A stretch of 5,344 bases of DNA from CAZDGK01 sp964505035 (GCA_964505035.1 CAZDGK010000061.1:1-5344); one strand, 5' to 3'; shown: positions 1 to 4,712, counted from the stretch's first letter. Translations and numbers: made by a program. Notes: generated by a model not told the origin, from the sequence alone.

Positions 1-754
1 CGCGGGCATGCGCGCGGGTGATGGTGTCGACGGATTTGACCTGGGCGTAGTCGCGCACACGCTTGAGCAGGCGGTTAGCGATGCGGGGCGTGAGGCGCGA
101 GCGCTGGGCGATTTCGGCGGCGGCTTCAGGGTCGAGCGACACGCCGAGGATGCCGGCGGCGCGGGTGATGATTTGGACCATTTCATCGGGCGAGTAGAAT
201 TCTAGGCGATGGACGTGGCCGAAGCGGTCGCGCAGGGGCGCGCCGAGGGCGCCGGCGCGGGTGGTGGCACCGATGATGGTGAACTTGGGCAGGTCGAGGC
301 GGATGGATTTGGCCGACGGGCCTTTGCCGAGCATGACGTCGAGGCCGAAGTCCTCCATGGCCGGATAGAGGATTTCCTCGACGGTTTTGGGCAGGCGGTG
401 GATTTCGTCGATGAACAGCACGTCGCCGTCAGCCAGATTGGTGAGCAGGGAGGCCAAGTCCCCCGCCCGCTCGATGGCCGGGCCGCTGGTGATGCGAATA
501 TTGGCGCCGAGCTCGTGGGCGATGACGCCGGCCATGGTGGTCTTGCCGAGGCCGGGCGGGCCGTAGAGCAAGACATGGTCGATGGGCTCGGCGCGGACTC
601 GGGCGGCGTCGATGGCGAGCGCTAGGTTCTGCTTGAGCAGCGGCTGGCCGACGTAGGCGGCAAAGGTGCGCGGCCGCAACGTGTCACCAAGGACCTGCTC
701 CTCGGAGGCCTCGGGCGTGTCGGGTGTTTCGGGATTGACGATGCGCTCAATCAT
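1..754 (-). CDS. ruvB: Holliday junction branch migration ATPase RuvB (3' end outside window)
   Basis: RuvB is the AAA+ motor that, with RuvA, drives branch migration of Holliday junctions in recombinational repair; it acts in the cytoplasm as a hexameric ring on DNA. About 251 residues are present from the ATG. Visible motifs are Walker A GPPGLGKT (65-72), Walker B LFIDE (113-117) followed by IHRL, sensor 1 GATTRAG (162-168), the LRDRFG segment (174-179) whose first Arg is the likely arginine finger, and the sensor 2 stretch TPRIANRLLKRVRDYA (222-237). The AAA+ large and small domains are therefore nearly complete, and the C-terminal winged-helix DNA-binding domain runs off the window. The start is supported by a -10 box ending 6 nt upstream; there is no Shine-Dalgarno, so the mRNA is probably leaderless. 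It lies 25 bp after the stop of the 246-aa gene. Identification is secure. Confidence 0.97.
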   Translation of the reverse strand, partial: MIERIVNPETPDTPEASEEQVLGDTLRPRTFAAYVGQPLLKQNLALAIDAARVRAEPIDHVLLYGPPGLGKTTMAGVIAHELGANIRITSGPAIERAGDLASLLTNLADGDVLFIDEIHRLPKTVEEILYPAMEDFGLDVMLGKGPSAKSIRLDLPKFTIIGATTRAGALGAPLRDRFGHVHRLEFYSPDEMVQIITRAAGILGVSLDPEAAAEIAQRSRLTPRIANRLLKRVRDYAQVKSVDTITRAHAR

Positions 755-760
755 AGAGCT

Positions 761-769
761 ATTGTATCA
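761..769 (-). promoter_or_regulatory. Extended -10 promoter of ruvB, probably leaderless
   Basis: On the minus strand the sequence reads TGATACAAT, an extended -10 (TGnTACAAT), then six bases (AGCTCT), then the ATG of ruvB. Transcription would start at or next to the ATG. No convincing -35 is seen at 16-18 bp (CGTCCA at 17), and no Shine-Dalgarno is present. The promoter fills the 25-bp gap after the 246-aa gene, so ruvB may also receive read-through from that gene. Confidence 0.75.
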
Positions 770-779
770 GGCGATCAGA

Positions 780-1520
780 TTATTGGACGGAGAGACTGGA
801 GACGATTTGCTGAAAGGTGTGGTACCAGCGCTGAGACTCGGCGTCGGTTTTGCCGGCGACCAGGTCGGCGGCGAAGGTGTTGAGGGCGGTGTCGGGGCTG
901 GCCCAGATGCGGGTCTGGTTGTCGCTGGTGCATTCGGAGTCGACTTTGAAGTAGCTGGGGTTGGCGGCGATGATGTCGTATTTGTTTTTGACATCCTGGA
1001 GCGAGATGAGGATTTGGCGGTCGTGGCGGTAGACATGGGCCTCGAGGGTGAACATGACGCTGCCGCATTCGATTTCGCTCAGGACCATGACGGTGGCGCC
1101 GACCGCACCGCCGGGCAAGGACAGAAGCTGACGATGGACACCGGTGCCGTCGGCGGTTTTGGACAGGTCGCCTTTGGTCAGGGCGGCCAGCTCGGCTTTG
1201 GCGGCGTCGGGGCCGTACCAAAACGGGGCGTCGGGGATTTGGTCAATGGCTTGGGCGGTGACGTAGAATGAGAGCTGCTTGCTGGATTCTGGCGGGTCTT
1301 CATTGAGAATGAGGCTGGCGGGATAGGTGAAACTGACGCCGGAAGCCGAATCAACGAAGCTCCTGGTACTAGGGGTGGCGGCGGGGGTGTGAGTAGGGCC
1401 TTGGTGGGGCGAAACGCGCAGGGAGGTGAAGACGGCCAGGCCAATAATTACCAGAACGAACGCCACGACCACAACCTCCAGGACGAAGGCGGCGCCACGC
1501 TGATTTTGGATTGGCTTCAC
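780..1520 (-). CDS. Membrane-anchored protein with pilin-like N-terminus and soluble C-terminal domain
   Basis: The protein has 246 residues with a GTG start. A short polar, basic leader (KPIQNQRG, 2-9) is followed by one hydrophobic segment at about 10-32 beginning AAFVLEVVVVAF, then a Pro/Thr-rich linker (38-52) and a soluble domain (about 55-246). The leader plus F-x-L-E resembles a type IV pilin or pseudopilin N-terminus, but the usual Gly at -1 would be Ala if the Glu is to sit at +5. A simple N-in/C-out membrane anchor is equally possible. The soluble part opens with SGVSFTYPASL (60-70) and ends with FQQIVSSLSV (236-245), a layout reminiscent of PsbP-like lipoprotein or anchor domains; this is only a resemblance. 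C152 and C197 could form an extracytoplasmic disulfide. The GTG was chosen because an extended -10 ends 6 nt before it and a terminator lies just upstream; the open frame continues further upstream through that terminator, which makes longer starts unlikely. Function unknown. Confidence 0.85.
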   Translation of the reverse strand: MKPIQNQRGAAFVLEVVVVAFVLVIIGLAVFTSLRVSPHQGPTHTPAATPSTRSFVDSASGVSFTYPASLILNEDPPESSKQLSFYVTAQAIDQIPDAPFWYGPDAAKAELAALTKGDLSKTADGTGVHRQLLSLPGGAVGATVMVLSEIECGSVMFTLEAHVYRHDRQILISLQDVKNKYDIIAANPSYFKVDSECTSDNQTRIWASPDTALNTFAADLVAGKTDAESQRWYHTFQQIVSSLSVQ

Positions 1521-1526
1521 AAGACT

Positions 1527-1535
1527 ATTGTACCA
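1527..1535 (-). promoter_or_regulatory. Extended -10 promoter of the 246-aa gene, probably leaderless
   Basis: The minus strand reads TGGTACAAT, then AGTCTT, then the GTG start. The 6-nt gap equals that at ruvB and places the transcription start at about the first base of GTG. The preceding terminator's T-run (1545-1550) lies just upstream, where a -35 would be expected; no good -35 is visible. Confidence 0.75.
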
Positions 1536-1544
1536 GCCAACGCG

Positions 1545-1577
1545 AAAAAACGGCCCGGGACGATGAGTCTCGGGCCG
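1545..1577 (-). terminator. Intrinsic terminator after the 112-aa gene
   Basis: In the minus direction the arm CGGCCCGAGAC (1577-1567), a 5-nt loop TCATC, and the arm GTCCCGGGCCG (1561-1551) form an 11-pair stem with one A·C mismatch. Six T residues follow at 1550-1545. It begins 7 nt after the stop codon of the 112-aa gene and is the strongest terminator in the window. Its arms recur in the terminator at 2312-2339. Confidence 0.92.
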
Positions 1578-1584
1578 CCAGCCG

Positions 1585-1923
1585 CTAGGGCTGCTCGGTA
1601 CGGCGCGGCTTGATATCGACACGGGTACCGTCCGGCTGGGCGAGCTCGATGCGCCCGTCCGGGTGTATCTGGAGAATGTCGCCGGTACCAAAGCTGATGA
1701 CTTGCCGGCCGCCCACTGAGTTCGGCCGGCTGACTAGCTGGTAGTGGCTAGGCGGGTCGGGCCGCAGCGTCTCGACGACGAGTGCGAAGTCGAGAATGCC
1801 CTTACGCTGTGATAGCAGCATTCTGACGTCGACTACCGCTCCTGGCTCGGCCAGTGGACCGAGCAGCCGCGGAAGCTCCGCCAGATTTTCCGGCGTGAGG
1901 ATGACCTCTGATATATCGAGCAT
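1585..1923 (-). CDS. Small protein of a three-member paralogous family (copy A, 112 aa)
   Basis: Unrecognised small soluble protein of 112 residues with no signal peptide or membrane segment. An N-terminal amphipathic helix carries LPRLLGPLAEPGAVVDV (17-33); after it come short beta-prone segments with a DP (55-56), a GG near residue 71, GDILQI (81-86) and a DG (89-90), and the end is basic (KPRRTEQP). The same order of motifs occurs in the 100-aa and 106-aa proteins upstream, so I treat the three as paralogues. The ATG follows the stop of the 100-aa gene by 11 nt; a Shine-Dalgarno AGGAAGGGG overlaps that stop, so the two genes are co-transcribed and probably translationally linked. A strong terminator ends the unit. 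Function unknown; a small scaffold or adaptor is only a guess. Confidence 0.85.
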   Translation of the reverse strand: MLDISEVILTPENLAELPRLLGPLAEPGAVVDVRMLLSQRKGILDFALVVETLRPDPPSHYQLVSRPNSVGGRQVISFGTGDILQIHPDGRIELAQPDGTRVDIKPRRTEQP

Positions 1924-1934
1924 CGGTCCCCTTC

Positions 1935-2237
1935 CTAGGATGCCAACAGCTGGATGGTGGTGCGGCCCGCGTCTTCTTCGCCAGTCACGGAGCCGTCTTG
2001 GCCGGCGGTGATGAGATCACCGTGGCGGAAACGGACGATGACGCGATCGCCATTGGGCAAGAATCCGGCAATGCAGACGACAAACGAGTCTTCGGGGTCG
2101 GGTACGACGCCGGCGATCCGTAGCGTGGTCTGCAGCGAGACAACCGCGCCAGGTTTGGTAAGCGGCTCGAGCAAAGCGAGGACATCCACCCGGTTGCTGG
2201 GTGTAAACTCGACCGGCGTGTCGGCCGGAATGGACAT
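1935..2237 (-). CDS. Small protein of a three-member paralogous family (copy B, 100 aa)
   Basis: Unrecognised small soluble protein of 100 residues. The helix motif reads VLALLEPLTKPGAVVSL (19-35), very close to copy A (LLGPLAEPGAVVDV). It is followed by DP (47-48), FVVCIAG (52-58), NGDRVIVRFRHGDLI (62-76) and DGSV (81-84). Compared with A and C it lacks roughly ten residues between the PG motif and the DP, about one beta hairpin. ATG was chosen over an upstream in-frame ATG at 2306 because AGAGGAGT lies 6 nt before it and because the promoter's -10 (2278-2283) falls downstream of the longer start. It is the first gene of a two-gene operon with copy A. It has a single Cys (C55). Function unknown. 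Confidence 0.85.
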   Translation of the reverse strand: MSIPADTPVEFTPSNRVDVLALLEPLTKPGAVVSLQTTLRIAGVVPDPEDSFVVCIAGFLPNGDRVIVRFRHGDLITAGQDGSVTGEEDAGRTTIQLLAS

Positions 2238-2277
2238 GTGCGCACTCCTCTCTGATGCAGGTGGGCACAATGGCGAT

Positions 2278-2306
2278 ATTATGCTACCGGACCGGTAGAA
2301 TGGCAA
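2278..2306 (-). promoter_or_regulatory. -35/-10 promoter of the 100-aa/112-aa operon
   Basis: The minus strand reads TTGCCA, 17 bp, CATAAT. Transcription would start near 2271, giving a leader of about 33 nt that carries the Shine-Dalgarno AGAGGAGT. The -35 overlaps the weak T-tract of the preceding terminator, so termination of one unit and initiation of the next are directly adjacent. Confidence 0.8.
2284..2298. promoter_or_regulatory. Perfect inverted repeat in the promoter spacer, candidate operator
   Basis: CTACCGG-A-CCGGTAG (plus strand) is a perfect 7+1+7 palindrome filling most of the 17-bp spacer between -35 and -10 of the 100-aa/112-aa operon. A dimeric repressor or a MerR-type activator typically binds such a site. 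No regulator gene is visible in the window, and the match may be fortuitous in GC-rich DNA. Confidence 0.5.
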
Positions 2307-2339
2307 GTAAAGCGGCCCGGGGCAATTGCCTCGGGCCGC
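2303..2339 (-). terminator. Terminator-like hairpin after the 106-aa gene
   Basis: Positions 2312-2339 form a 28-nt near-perfect palindrome: two 14-nt half-sites complementary except for one wobble, read as a 12-pair stem with an AATT loop. In the minus direction it starts 6 nt after the stop of the 106-aa gene and is followed by the short, imperfect T-tract CTTTACTT (2311-2304). The hairpin is strong and the T-tract weak, so it may act as an incomplete terminator or an mRNA 3'-end stabiliser. Its outer arms are identical to those of the terminator at 1551-1577. Confidence 0.75.
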
Positions 2340-2345
2340 GATTGG

Positions 2346-2666
2346 TCACTCGGGGTGCGCCATGATGGTGACGGTGGCTTCTGGCTCGATGAGCTGAACG
2401 CTGCCGTCGGCGGACCGGGTGAGACGATGCCCGGCGGCGAAGACCACTTGGTCGTGGCCCTCGCCGTAGAGCGGATCCCCCACCAGCCGCCAGATGTGCG
2501 GGTACTGGGGGTCGGCCGCTAGCTTCCGGACGGTGATGGAAAAACGGAAGGTGCCGGCGCTCGTCGCGACGATGATGTCGAGTAGACGGCCGGGCTCGGC
2601 AAGCGATTCGAGTAGCATTGGCAAATTTGACAGCGAGGTGGCTGTGAGCTCGGTGTCGAAGGTCAT
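2346..2666 (-). CDS. Small protein of a three-member paralogous family (copy C, 106 aa)
   Basis: Unrecognised small soluble protein of 106 residues. The helix motif is LPMLLESLAEPGRLLDI (15-31), closely matching copy A (LPRLLGPLAEPGAVVDV). Beta-prone segments follow: TFRFSITVRKL (39-49), DPQYPHIWRLVGDP (52-65), QVVFAAGHRL (73-82), and ADGSVQLIEP (86-95), which parallels PDGRIELAQP in copy A. Its ATG overlaps the TGA of the 101-aa gene (ATGA), with AGAGGG just upstream as Shine-Dalgarno, which points to translational coupling. It ends 6 nt before a strong palindrome. A and C are closer in length and motif spacing to each other than to B. Function unknown. Confidence 0.85.
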   Translation of the reverse strand: MTFDTELTATSLSNLPMLLESLAEPGRLLDIIVATSAGTFRFSITVRKLAADPQYPHIWRLVGDPLYGEGHDQVVFAAGHRLTRSADGSVQLIEPEATVTIMAHPE

Positions 2667-2968
2667 GTCACGACCCTCTCGTGCTCCCACCAATAGCCGT
2701 CGAGGGCGACCTCATGGGGCCGACCATTGCCAGTGCACTTGACTGCCACAACGAACGGCTGGCCTTCAGCCAGCCGGGGCCGGGCCGAGCGGACGAGGTT
2801 GGCTCCGCGAATGGAGCCGGGTTCCTGACTGAGCTCGGCGATGACCAGAGGCGTGAGGTCGATGCCAGGGTGGCGACGACAGCACAGCACCTCGGGAATG
2901 ACCCGGCCGAAGCTGCGCTCGACCCGGCGCCGATGAAAACCCTTCCAAACCACCAGTTGGTACGGCAA
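2663..2968 (-). CDS. Hypothetical protein, 101 aa (TTG start), coupled to copy C
   Basis: Not recognised. With the TTG start at 2968 it has 101 residues: a basic N-terminal part (KGFHRRRVERSFGRV), a CC pair near residues 29-30, a middle ELSQEPGS, and a C-terminal segment AEGQPFVVAVKCTGNGRPHE followed by DGYWWEHE. No membrane segment or signal peptide. An in-frame ATG at 3022 would give 119 aa, but the promoter TTGCCC-17-TATAAC at 3008-3036 overlaps that ATG and would start transcription near 3001, leaving the ATG outside the message. The TTG is preceded by a modest purine-rich AAAGAGAG. The gene ends in a 4-nt overlap with the 106-aa gene, so the two proteins probably act together. The start is less certain than the gene. 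Confidence 0.75.
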   Translation of the reverse strand: MPYQLVVWKGFHRRRVERSFGRVIPEVLCCRRHPGIDLTPLVIAELSQEPGSIRGANLVRSARPRLAEGQPFVVAVKCTGNGRPHEVALDGYWWEHERVVT

Positions 2969-3007
2969 TTGCGTCTCTCTTTCACTAGAGGGGGCAACGG
3001 CTATTTC

Positions 3008-3036
3008 GTTATACCAGCTCATCGAGGTTTGGGCAA
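3008..3036 (-). promoter_or_regulatory. -35/-10 promoter of the 101-aa/106-aa operon
   Basis: The minus strand reads TTGCCC, exactly 17 bp, then TATAAC, with TG one base upstream of the -10 (TGGTATAAC). The -35 lies at the end of the T-rich tail of the preceding terminator. The predicted transcription start near 3001 gives a leader of about 33 nt before the TTG at 2968. Confidence 0.8.
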
Positions 3037-3074
3037 GACAAAGGCCCTCGTCCGCTGATGCGCGGAAGAGAGCC
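3035..3074 (-). terminator. Intrinsic terminator after the 196-aa gene
   Basis: In the minus direction 3074-3062 pairs with 3055-3043 as a 13-pair stem with one T·C mismatch and one wobble, closed by the 6-nt loop GCATCA. It is followed by TTTGTCTT (3042-3035). It starts 13 nt after the 196-aa stop codon. Confidence 0.85.
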
Positions 3075-3078
3075 TGGC

Positions 3079-3103
3079 GCCTTCGGGCTATTTGGCCGAA
3101 GGC
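3079..3103 (-). other. Hairpin enclosing the stop codon of the 196-aa gene
   Basis: GCCTTCGG and CCGAAGGC form a perfect 8-bp stem with a 9-nt loop that contains the TAG stop of the 196-aa gene. It sits directly before the T-tailed terminator at 3043-3074, so this mRNA ends in two hairpins in tandem. No T-run follows this first one, so it is more likely a 3'-end stability element or chance than a separate terminator. Confidence 0.5.
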
Positions 3104-3678
3104 AGAGCGGCCAGCATGGCTTCGATCCGGCCGGAATCGAGGTCAGCGAGCTCGTGCTCGAGACGGTCGATTTCGGCGCGGGCCTTCTCGATAAGGTCCC
3201 GCTGGAAAGCCGCCTCAGTGGGCCGGACGCGGACTGGCTGATTGACGCGCAGCTGCAGCTCGTCGGTCCATTGGTGAATGGCATCGAGCACTGACTGACT
3301 GAATTGATCCAGGTCAGCCGCGAACGGCCGGTCGCCGGCGAGGGTGTTGGCGCGCCACTGCAGGATCTCCTGGTAGAGACTCGAGGCCTCCCGGAGGTGC
3401 CGGCGGGCAGCTGTCCGTTCGGCATCCTGGGCGCTGGTGGCCGCTTGCTGGTCCAGATTGACCAGGCGTTGGACGTCCTGGACGGTGAGACCCTCGGCGT
3501 CGGCCAGGCGCTGTTCGGCGGCGGCCAGCTCGGTCTCGAGCACCGACCGGCGCTCAACGATGGCTTGGCCAGCCCGCAGGCCAATGCGGTCGGCCACGTA
3601 GTGCAGAACTCGGCCAGCTGTGAGCTGGCGAGCGTCGGCTAGCCGCTCGAATTCGAGGATGTGCGGTTGCGATGACAA
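3088..3678 (-). CDS. Hypothetical helical protein with coiled-coil stretches, 196 aa
   Basis: Not recognised by family. The protein has 196 residues with a TTG start, is rich in Ala, Leu, Glu, Gln and Arg, and has no membrane segment or signal peptide. Residues about 35-62 (ERRSVLETELAAAEQRLADA core) and about 155-180 (RDLIEKARAEIDRLEHEL core) have heptad-like spacing of hydrophobic residues typical of coiled coils; the middle (about 65-110) is also helical in character and contains QDVQRLVNLDQQ and SLYQEILQW. This suggests a self-associating or adaptor protein. The TTG was chosen because AAAGGGGAG lies 4 nt upstream. It has its own promoter and a terminator, so it is a single-gene unit. Alternative roles such as a structural or nucleoid-associated protein cannot be told apart from sequence alone. 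Confidence 0.85.
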   Translation of the reverse strand: MSSQPHILEFERLADARQLTAGRVLHYVADRIGLRAGQAIVERRSVLETELAAAEQRLADAEGLTVQDVQRLVNLDQQAATSAQDAERTAARRHLREASSLYQEILQWRANTLAGDRPFAADLDQFSQSVLDAIHQWTDELQLRVNQPVRVRPTEAAFQRDLIEKARAEIDRLEHELADLDSGRIEAMLAALPSAK

Positions 3679-3729
3679 CGCGCTCCCCTTTCTCTGGTAC
3701 GACCTCCGAGATGGAGGCGACTGGGAGAT

Positions 3730-3758
3730 ACTCTACCATGAATAAAGCGCCCCGCCAA
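3730..3758 (-). promoter_or_regulatory. Candidate -35/-10 promoter of the 196-aa gene
   Basis: The minus strand reads TTGGCG, 17 bp, TAGAGT, with TG one base upstream of the -10 (TGGTAGAGT). The -35 is embedded in the 3' arm of the preceding terminator hairpin. Transcription would start near 3723, giving a leader of about 45 nt that contains a CCTCC/GGAGG inverted repeat (5-bp arms, 5-nt loop) and the Shine-Dalgarno AAAGGGGAG. Confidence 0.6.
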
Positions 3759-3782
3759 GCGCCGATGTGGCGGCTTAGCGGG
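3741..3782 (-). terminator. Probable intrinsic terminator after the 87-aa gene
   Basis: In the minus direction CCCGCTAAGC (3782-3773) pairs with GCTTGGCGGG (3760-3751), 10 pairs with one wobble. The stem continues past a single bulged base through GCC/GGC with a 5-nt loop. The tail is CGCTTTATT, a weak T-tract 4 nt after the stem. It begins 16 nt after the stop of the 87-aa gene. Confidence 0.75.
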
Positions 3783-3798
3783 ACGGTGCGTCAGGGCT

Positions 3799-4062
3799 TC
3801 AGGCTGGCGGCGGAGCCGGTTGCAGAAAGAAGCCGGAGACTTTGACATGATTCTCGCCAATTTGGACGAGAAGCTCCTGGGGGTGGCCGGCGAGCAGCCG
3901 GCGACCGGGGTCGCTGAGAAGGGCGACCTCTTTGACCAAAAACGGGCCGGGGCCGTACTTCTCGACGATCAAGATGCGATGATCGGCGCGTTCGCTGGCC
4001 CCTGGAGACCAGGTGACGTACTGGTCTGGTTCGAAACTGTGGTCAGAATTGGGATCGAGCAA
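3799..4062 (-). CDS. Hypothetical small protein, 87 aa (TTG start)
   Basis: Not recognised by family. The protein has 87 residues with an acidic N-terminus, DQYVTWSPG (13-21), HRILIVEKYGPGPFLVKEV (28-46), and a C-terminal QELLVQIGENHVKVSGFFL (62-80) before a Pro-rich tail. Alternating hydrophobic residues and the central YGPGPF turn suggest a compact all-beta, SH3-like barrel; this is inference. No signal peptide, membrane segment or cysteine. The open frame continues upstream into ruvA, but the TTG at 4062 has a near-consensus AAGGAGG ending 4 nt before it and a promoter 40-70 nt upstream, so this start is well supported. It is monocistronic, ending at a hairpin terminator. Confidence 0.83.
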   Translation of the reverse strand: MLDPNSDHSFEPDQYVTWSPGASERADHRILIVEKYGPGPFLVKEVALLSDPGRRLLAGHPQELLVQIGENHVKVSGFFLQPAPPPA

Positions 4063-4103
4063 GCTACCCTCCTTGCAGGGCCGGATGGGTGAAACTTGTG
4101 CTG

Positions 4104-4132
4104 ATAATACAATATTTGGGAGGGTTTGGCTA
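4104..4132 (-). promoter_or_regulatory. -35/-10 promoter of the 87-aa gene
   Basis: The minus strand reads TAGCCA, 17 bp, TATTAT in the 73-bp gap after ruvA. Transcription would start near 4097, giving a leader of about 35 nt carrying AAGGAGG. No hairpin terminator separates ruvA from this promoter, so the gene may also be reached by ruvA transcripts. Confidence 0.7.
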
Positions 4133-4135
4133 CGC

Positions 4136-4696
4136 TCAGGACTGGATGTGTTTGAGAGCGGCCTTGAGACGAGCCTGGTCGCCCTCAAGCTCGGGCGGCA
4201 GGCCGGCGACGGCGGTGGTAGCTTGGGCTGGAGTGTAGCCGAGGGCGACGAGCGCCTGGTAGGTGGCGTCGGCCACCGGCGCCAGACCGGGCGCCCCGGT
4301 ATCGGCCCGGCCGCGCAGCTCCACAATAACGCGCTGGGCGATCTTGGGGCCGACGCCCGTGATGCCCTTGAGCAGCGCCGGGTCGCCGGAAGCAATGGCT
4401 TGGCGGAGACGCGACTCCCCCGCTGCCGACAAAATGGTCAGCGCGACCTTGGGACCGACGCCATTGACGGACAGCAACTGGGCGAAGAGCTGGCGGGCGG
4501 CGAGCTGAGAAAAACCGTAGAGGTTGTGGGCGTCCTCGCGGATATGCTCGTGGATATAGAAATGGGCCTCGGCACCGAGGTGGGCGGCGCCCCAATCGTC
4601 GGTGGTGGTAAACAGCTCATAGCCAAGACCGCCGACGTCGAGCACCAGGCTGTCGGGGAGTTTCTCGGCTAGGCGGCCGCGCAGAGTGGCTATCAT
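4136..4696 (-). CDS. ruvA: Holliday junction branch migration protein RuvA
   Basis: RuvA binds the four-way Holliday junction as a tetramer and loads RuvB rings for branch migration. The 186-residue protein is slightly shorter than Escherichia coli RuvA (203). The N-terminal OB-fold domain (1-62) begins MIATLRGRLAEK and ends HEHIREDAHNLYGF; E54 and D55 match the acidic pin. Two helix-hairpin-helix motifs follow: LLSVNGVGPKVA (74-85) and LKGITGVGPKIA (109-120). After a Gly/Pro linker (about 131-141), the RuvB-contacting domain III covers about 142-184 (DATYQALVALGYTPAQA). The ATG is supported by an extended -10 ending 7 nt upstream and no Shine-Dalgarno, so translation is probably leaderless. 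It is transcribed toward ruvB but separated from it by seven other genes (about 3.4 kb); ruvC is not in the window. Confidence 0.97.
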   Translation of the reverse strand: MIATLRGRLAEKLPDSLVLDVGGLGYELFTTTDDWGAAHLGAEAHFYIHEHIREDAHNLYGFSQLAARQLFAQLLSVNGVGPKVALTILSAAGESRLRQAIASGDPALLKGITGVGPKIAQRVIVELRGRADTGAPGLAPVADATYQALVALGYTPAQATTAVAGLPPELEGDQARLKAALKHIQS

Positions 4697-4703
4697 AAGA
4701 TGT

Positions 4704-4712
4704 ATTGTAGCA
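4704..4712 (-). promoter_or_regulatory. Extended -10 promoter of ruvA, probably leaderless
   Basis: The minus strand reads TGCTACAAT, then ACATCTT, then the ATG. The 7-nt gap places the transcription start on or immediately before the start codon. CATACA at 17-bp spacing is a weak -35. The -10 overlaps the proposed -35 of the divergent plus-strand gene, so the two promoters may compete. Confidence 0.75.

Noticed and set aside
209..1271. Plus-strand open frames of 138 and 201 codons opposite ruvB and the 246-aa gene
   Set aside because: Both are antisense to better-supported genes, have low-complexity Gly/Val/Asp composition, and show no convincing start signals. The second also spans two genes and a promoter.
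2663..2968. Possible fourth member of the paralogue family (101-aa protein, ELSQEPGS resembling SLAEPG)
   Set aside because: The similarity is limited to a few residues, and the flanking helix and DG motifs do not line up.
2969..3022. N-terminal extension of the 101-aa protein from the ATG at 3022
   Set aside because: A well-spaced promoter overlaps the ATG and no Shine-Dalgarno precedes it, so the TTG at 2968 fits better. It is kept as an alternative.
4063..4135. tRNA or small RNA between ruvA and the 87-aa gene
   Set aside because: No cloverleaf or stable hairpin is seen. The gap is explained by a promoter and a leader with Shine-Dalgarno.
4013..4672. 219-codon plus-strand open frame opposite ruvA
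   Set aside because: It is antisense to a secure ruvA. The long open frame is explained by GC-rich third codon positions, and the Gly/Ala/Val-rich translation is typical of a shadow frame.
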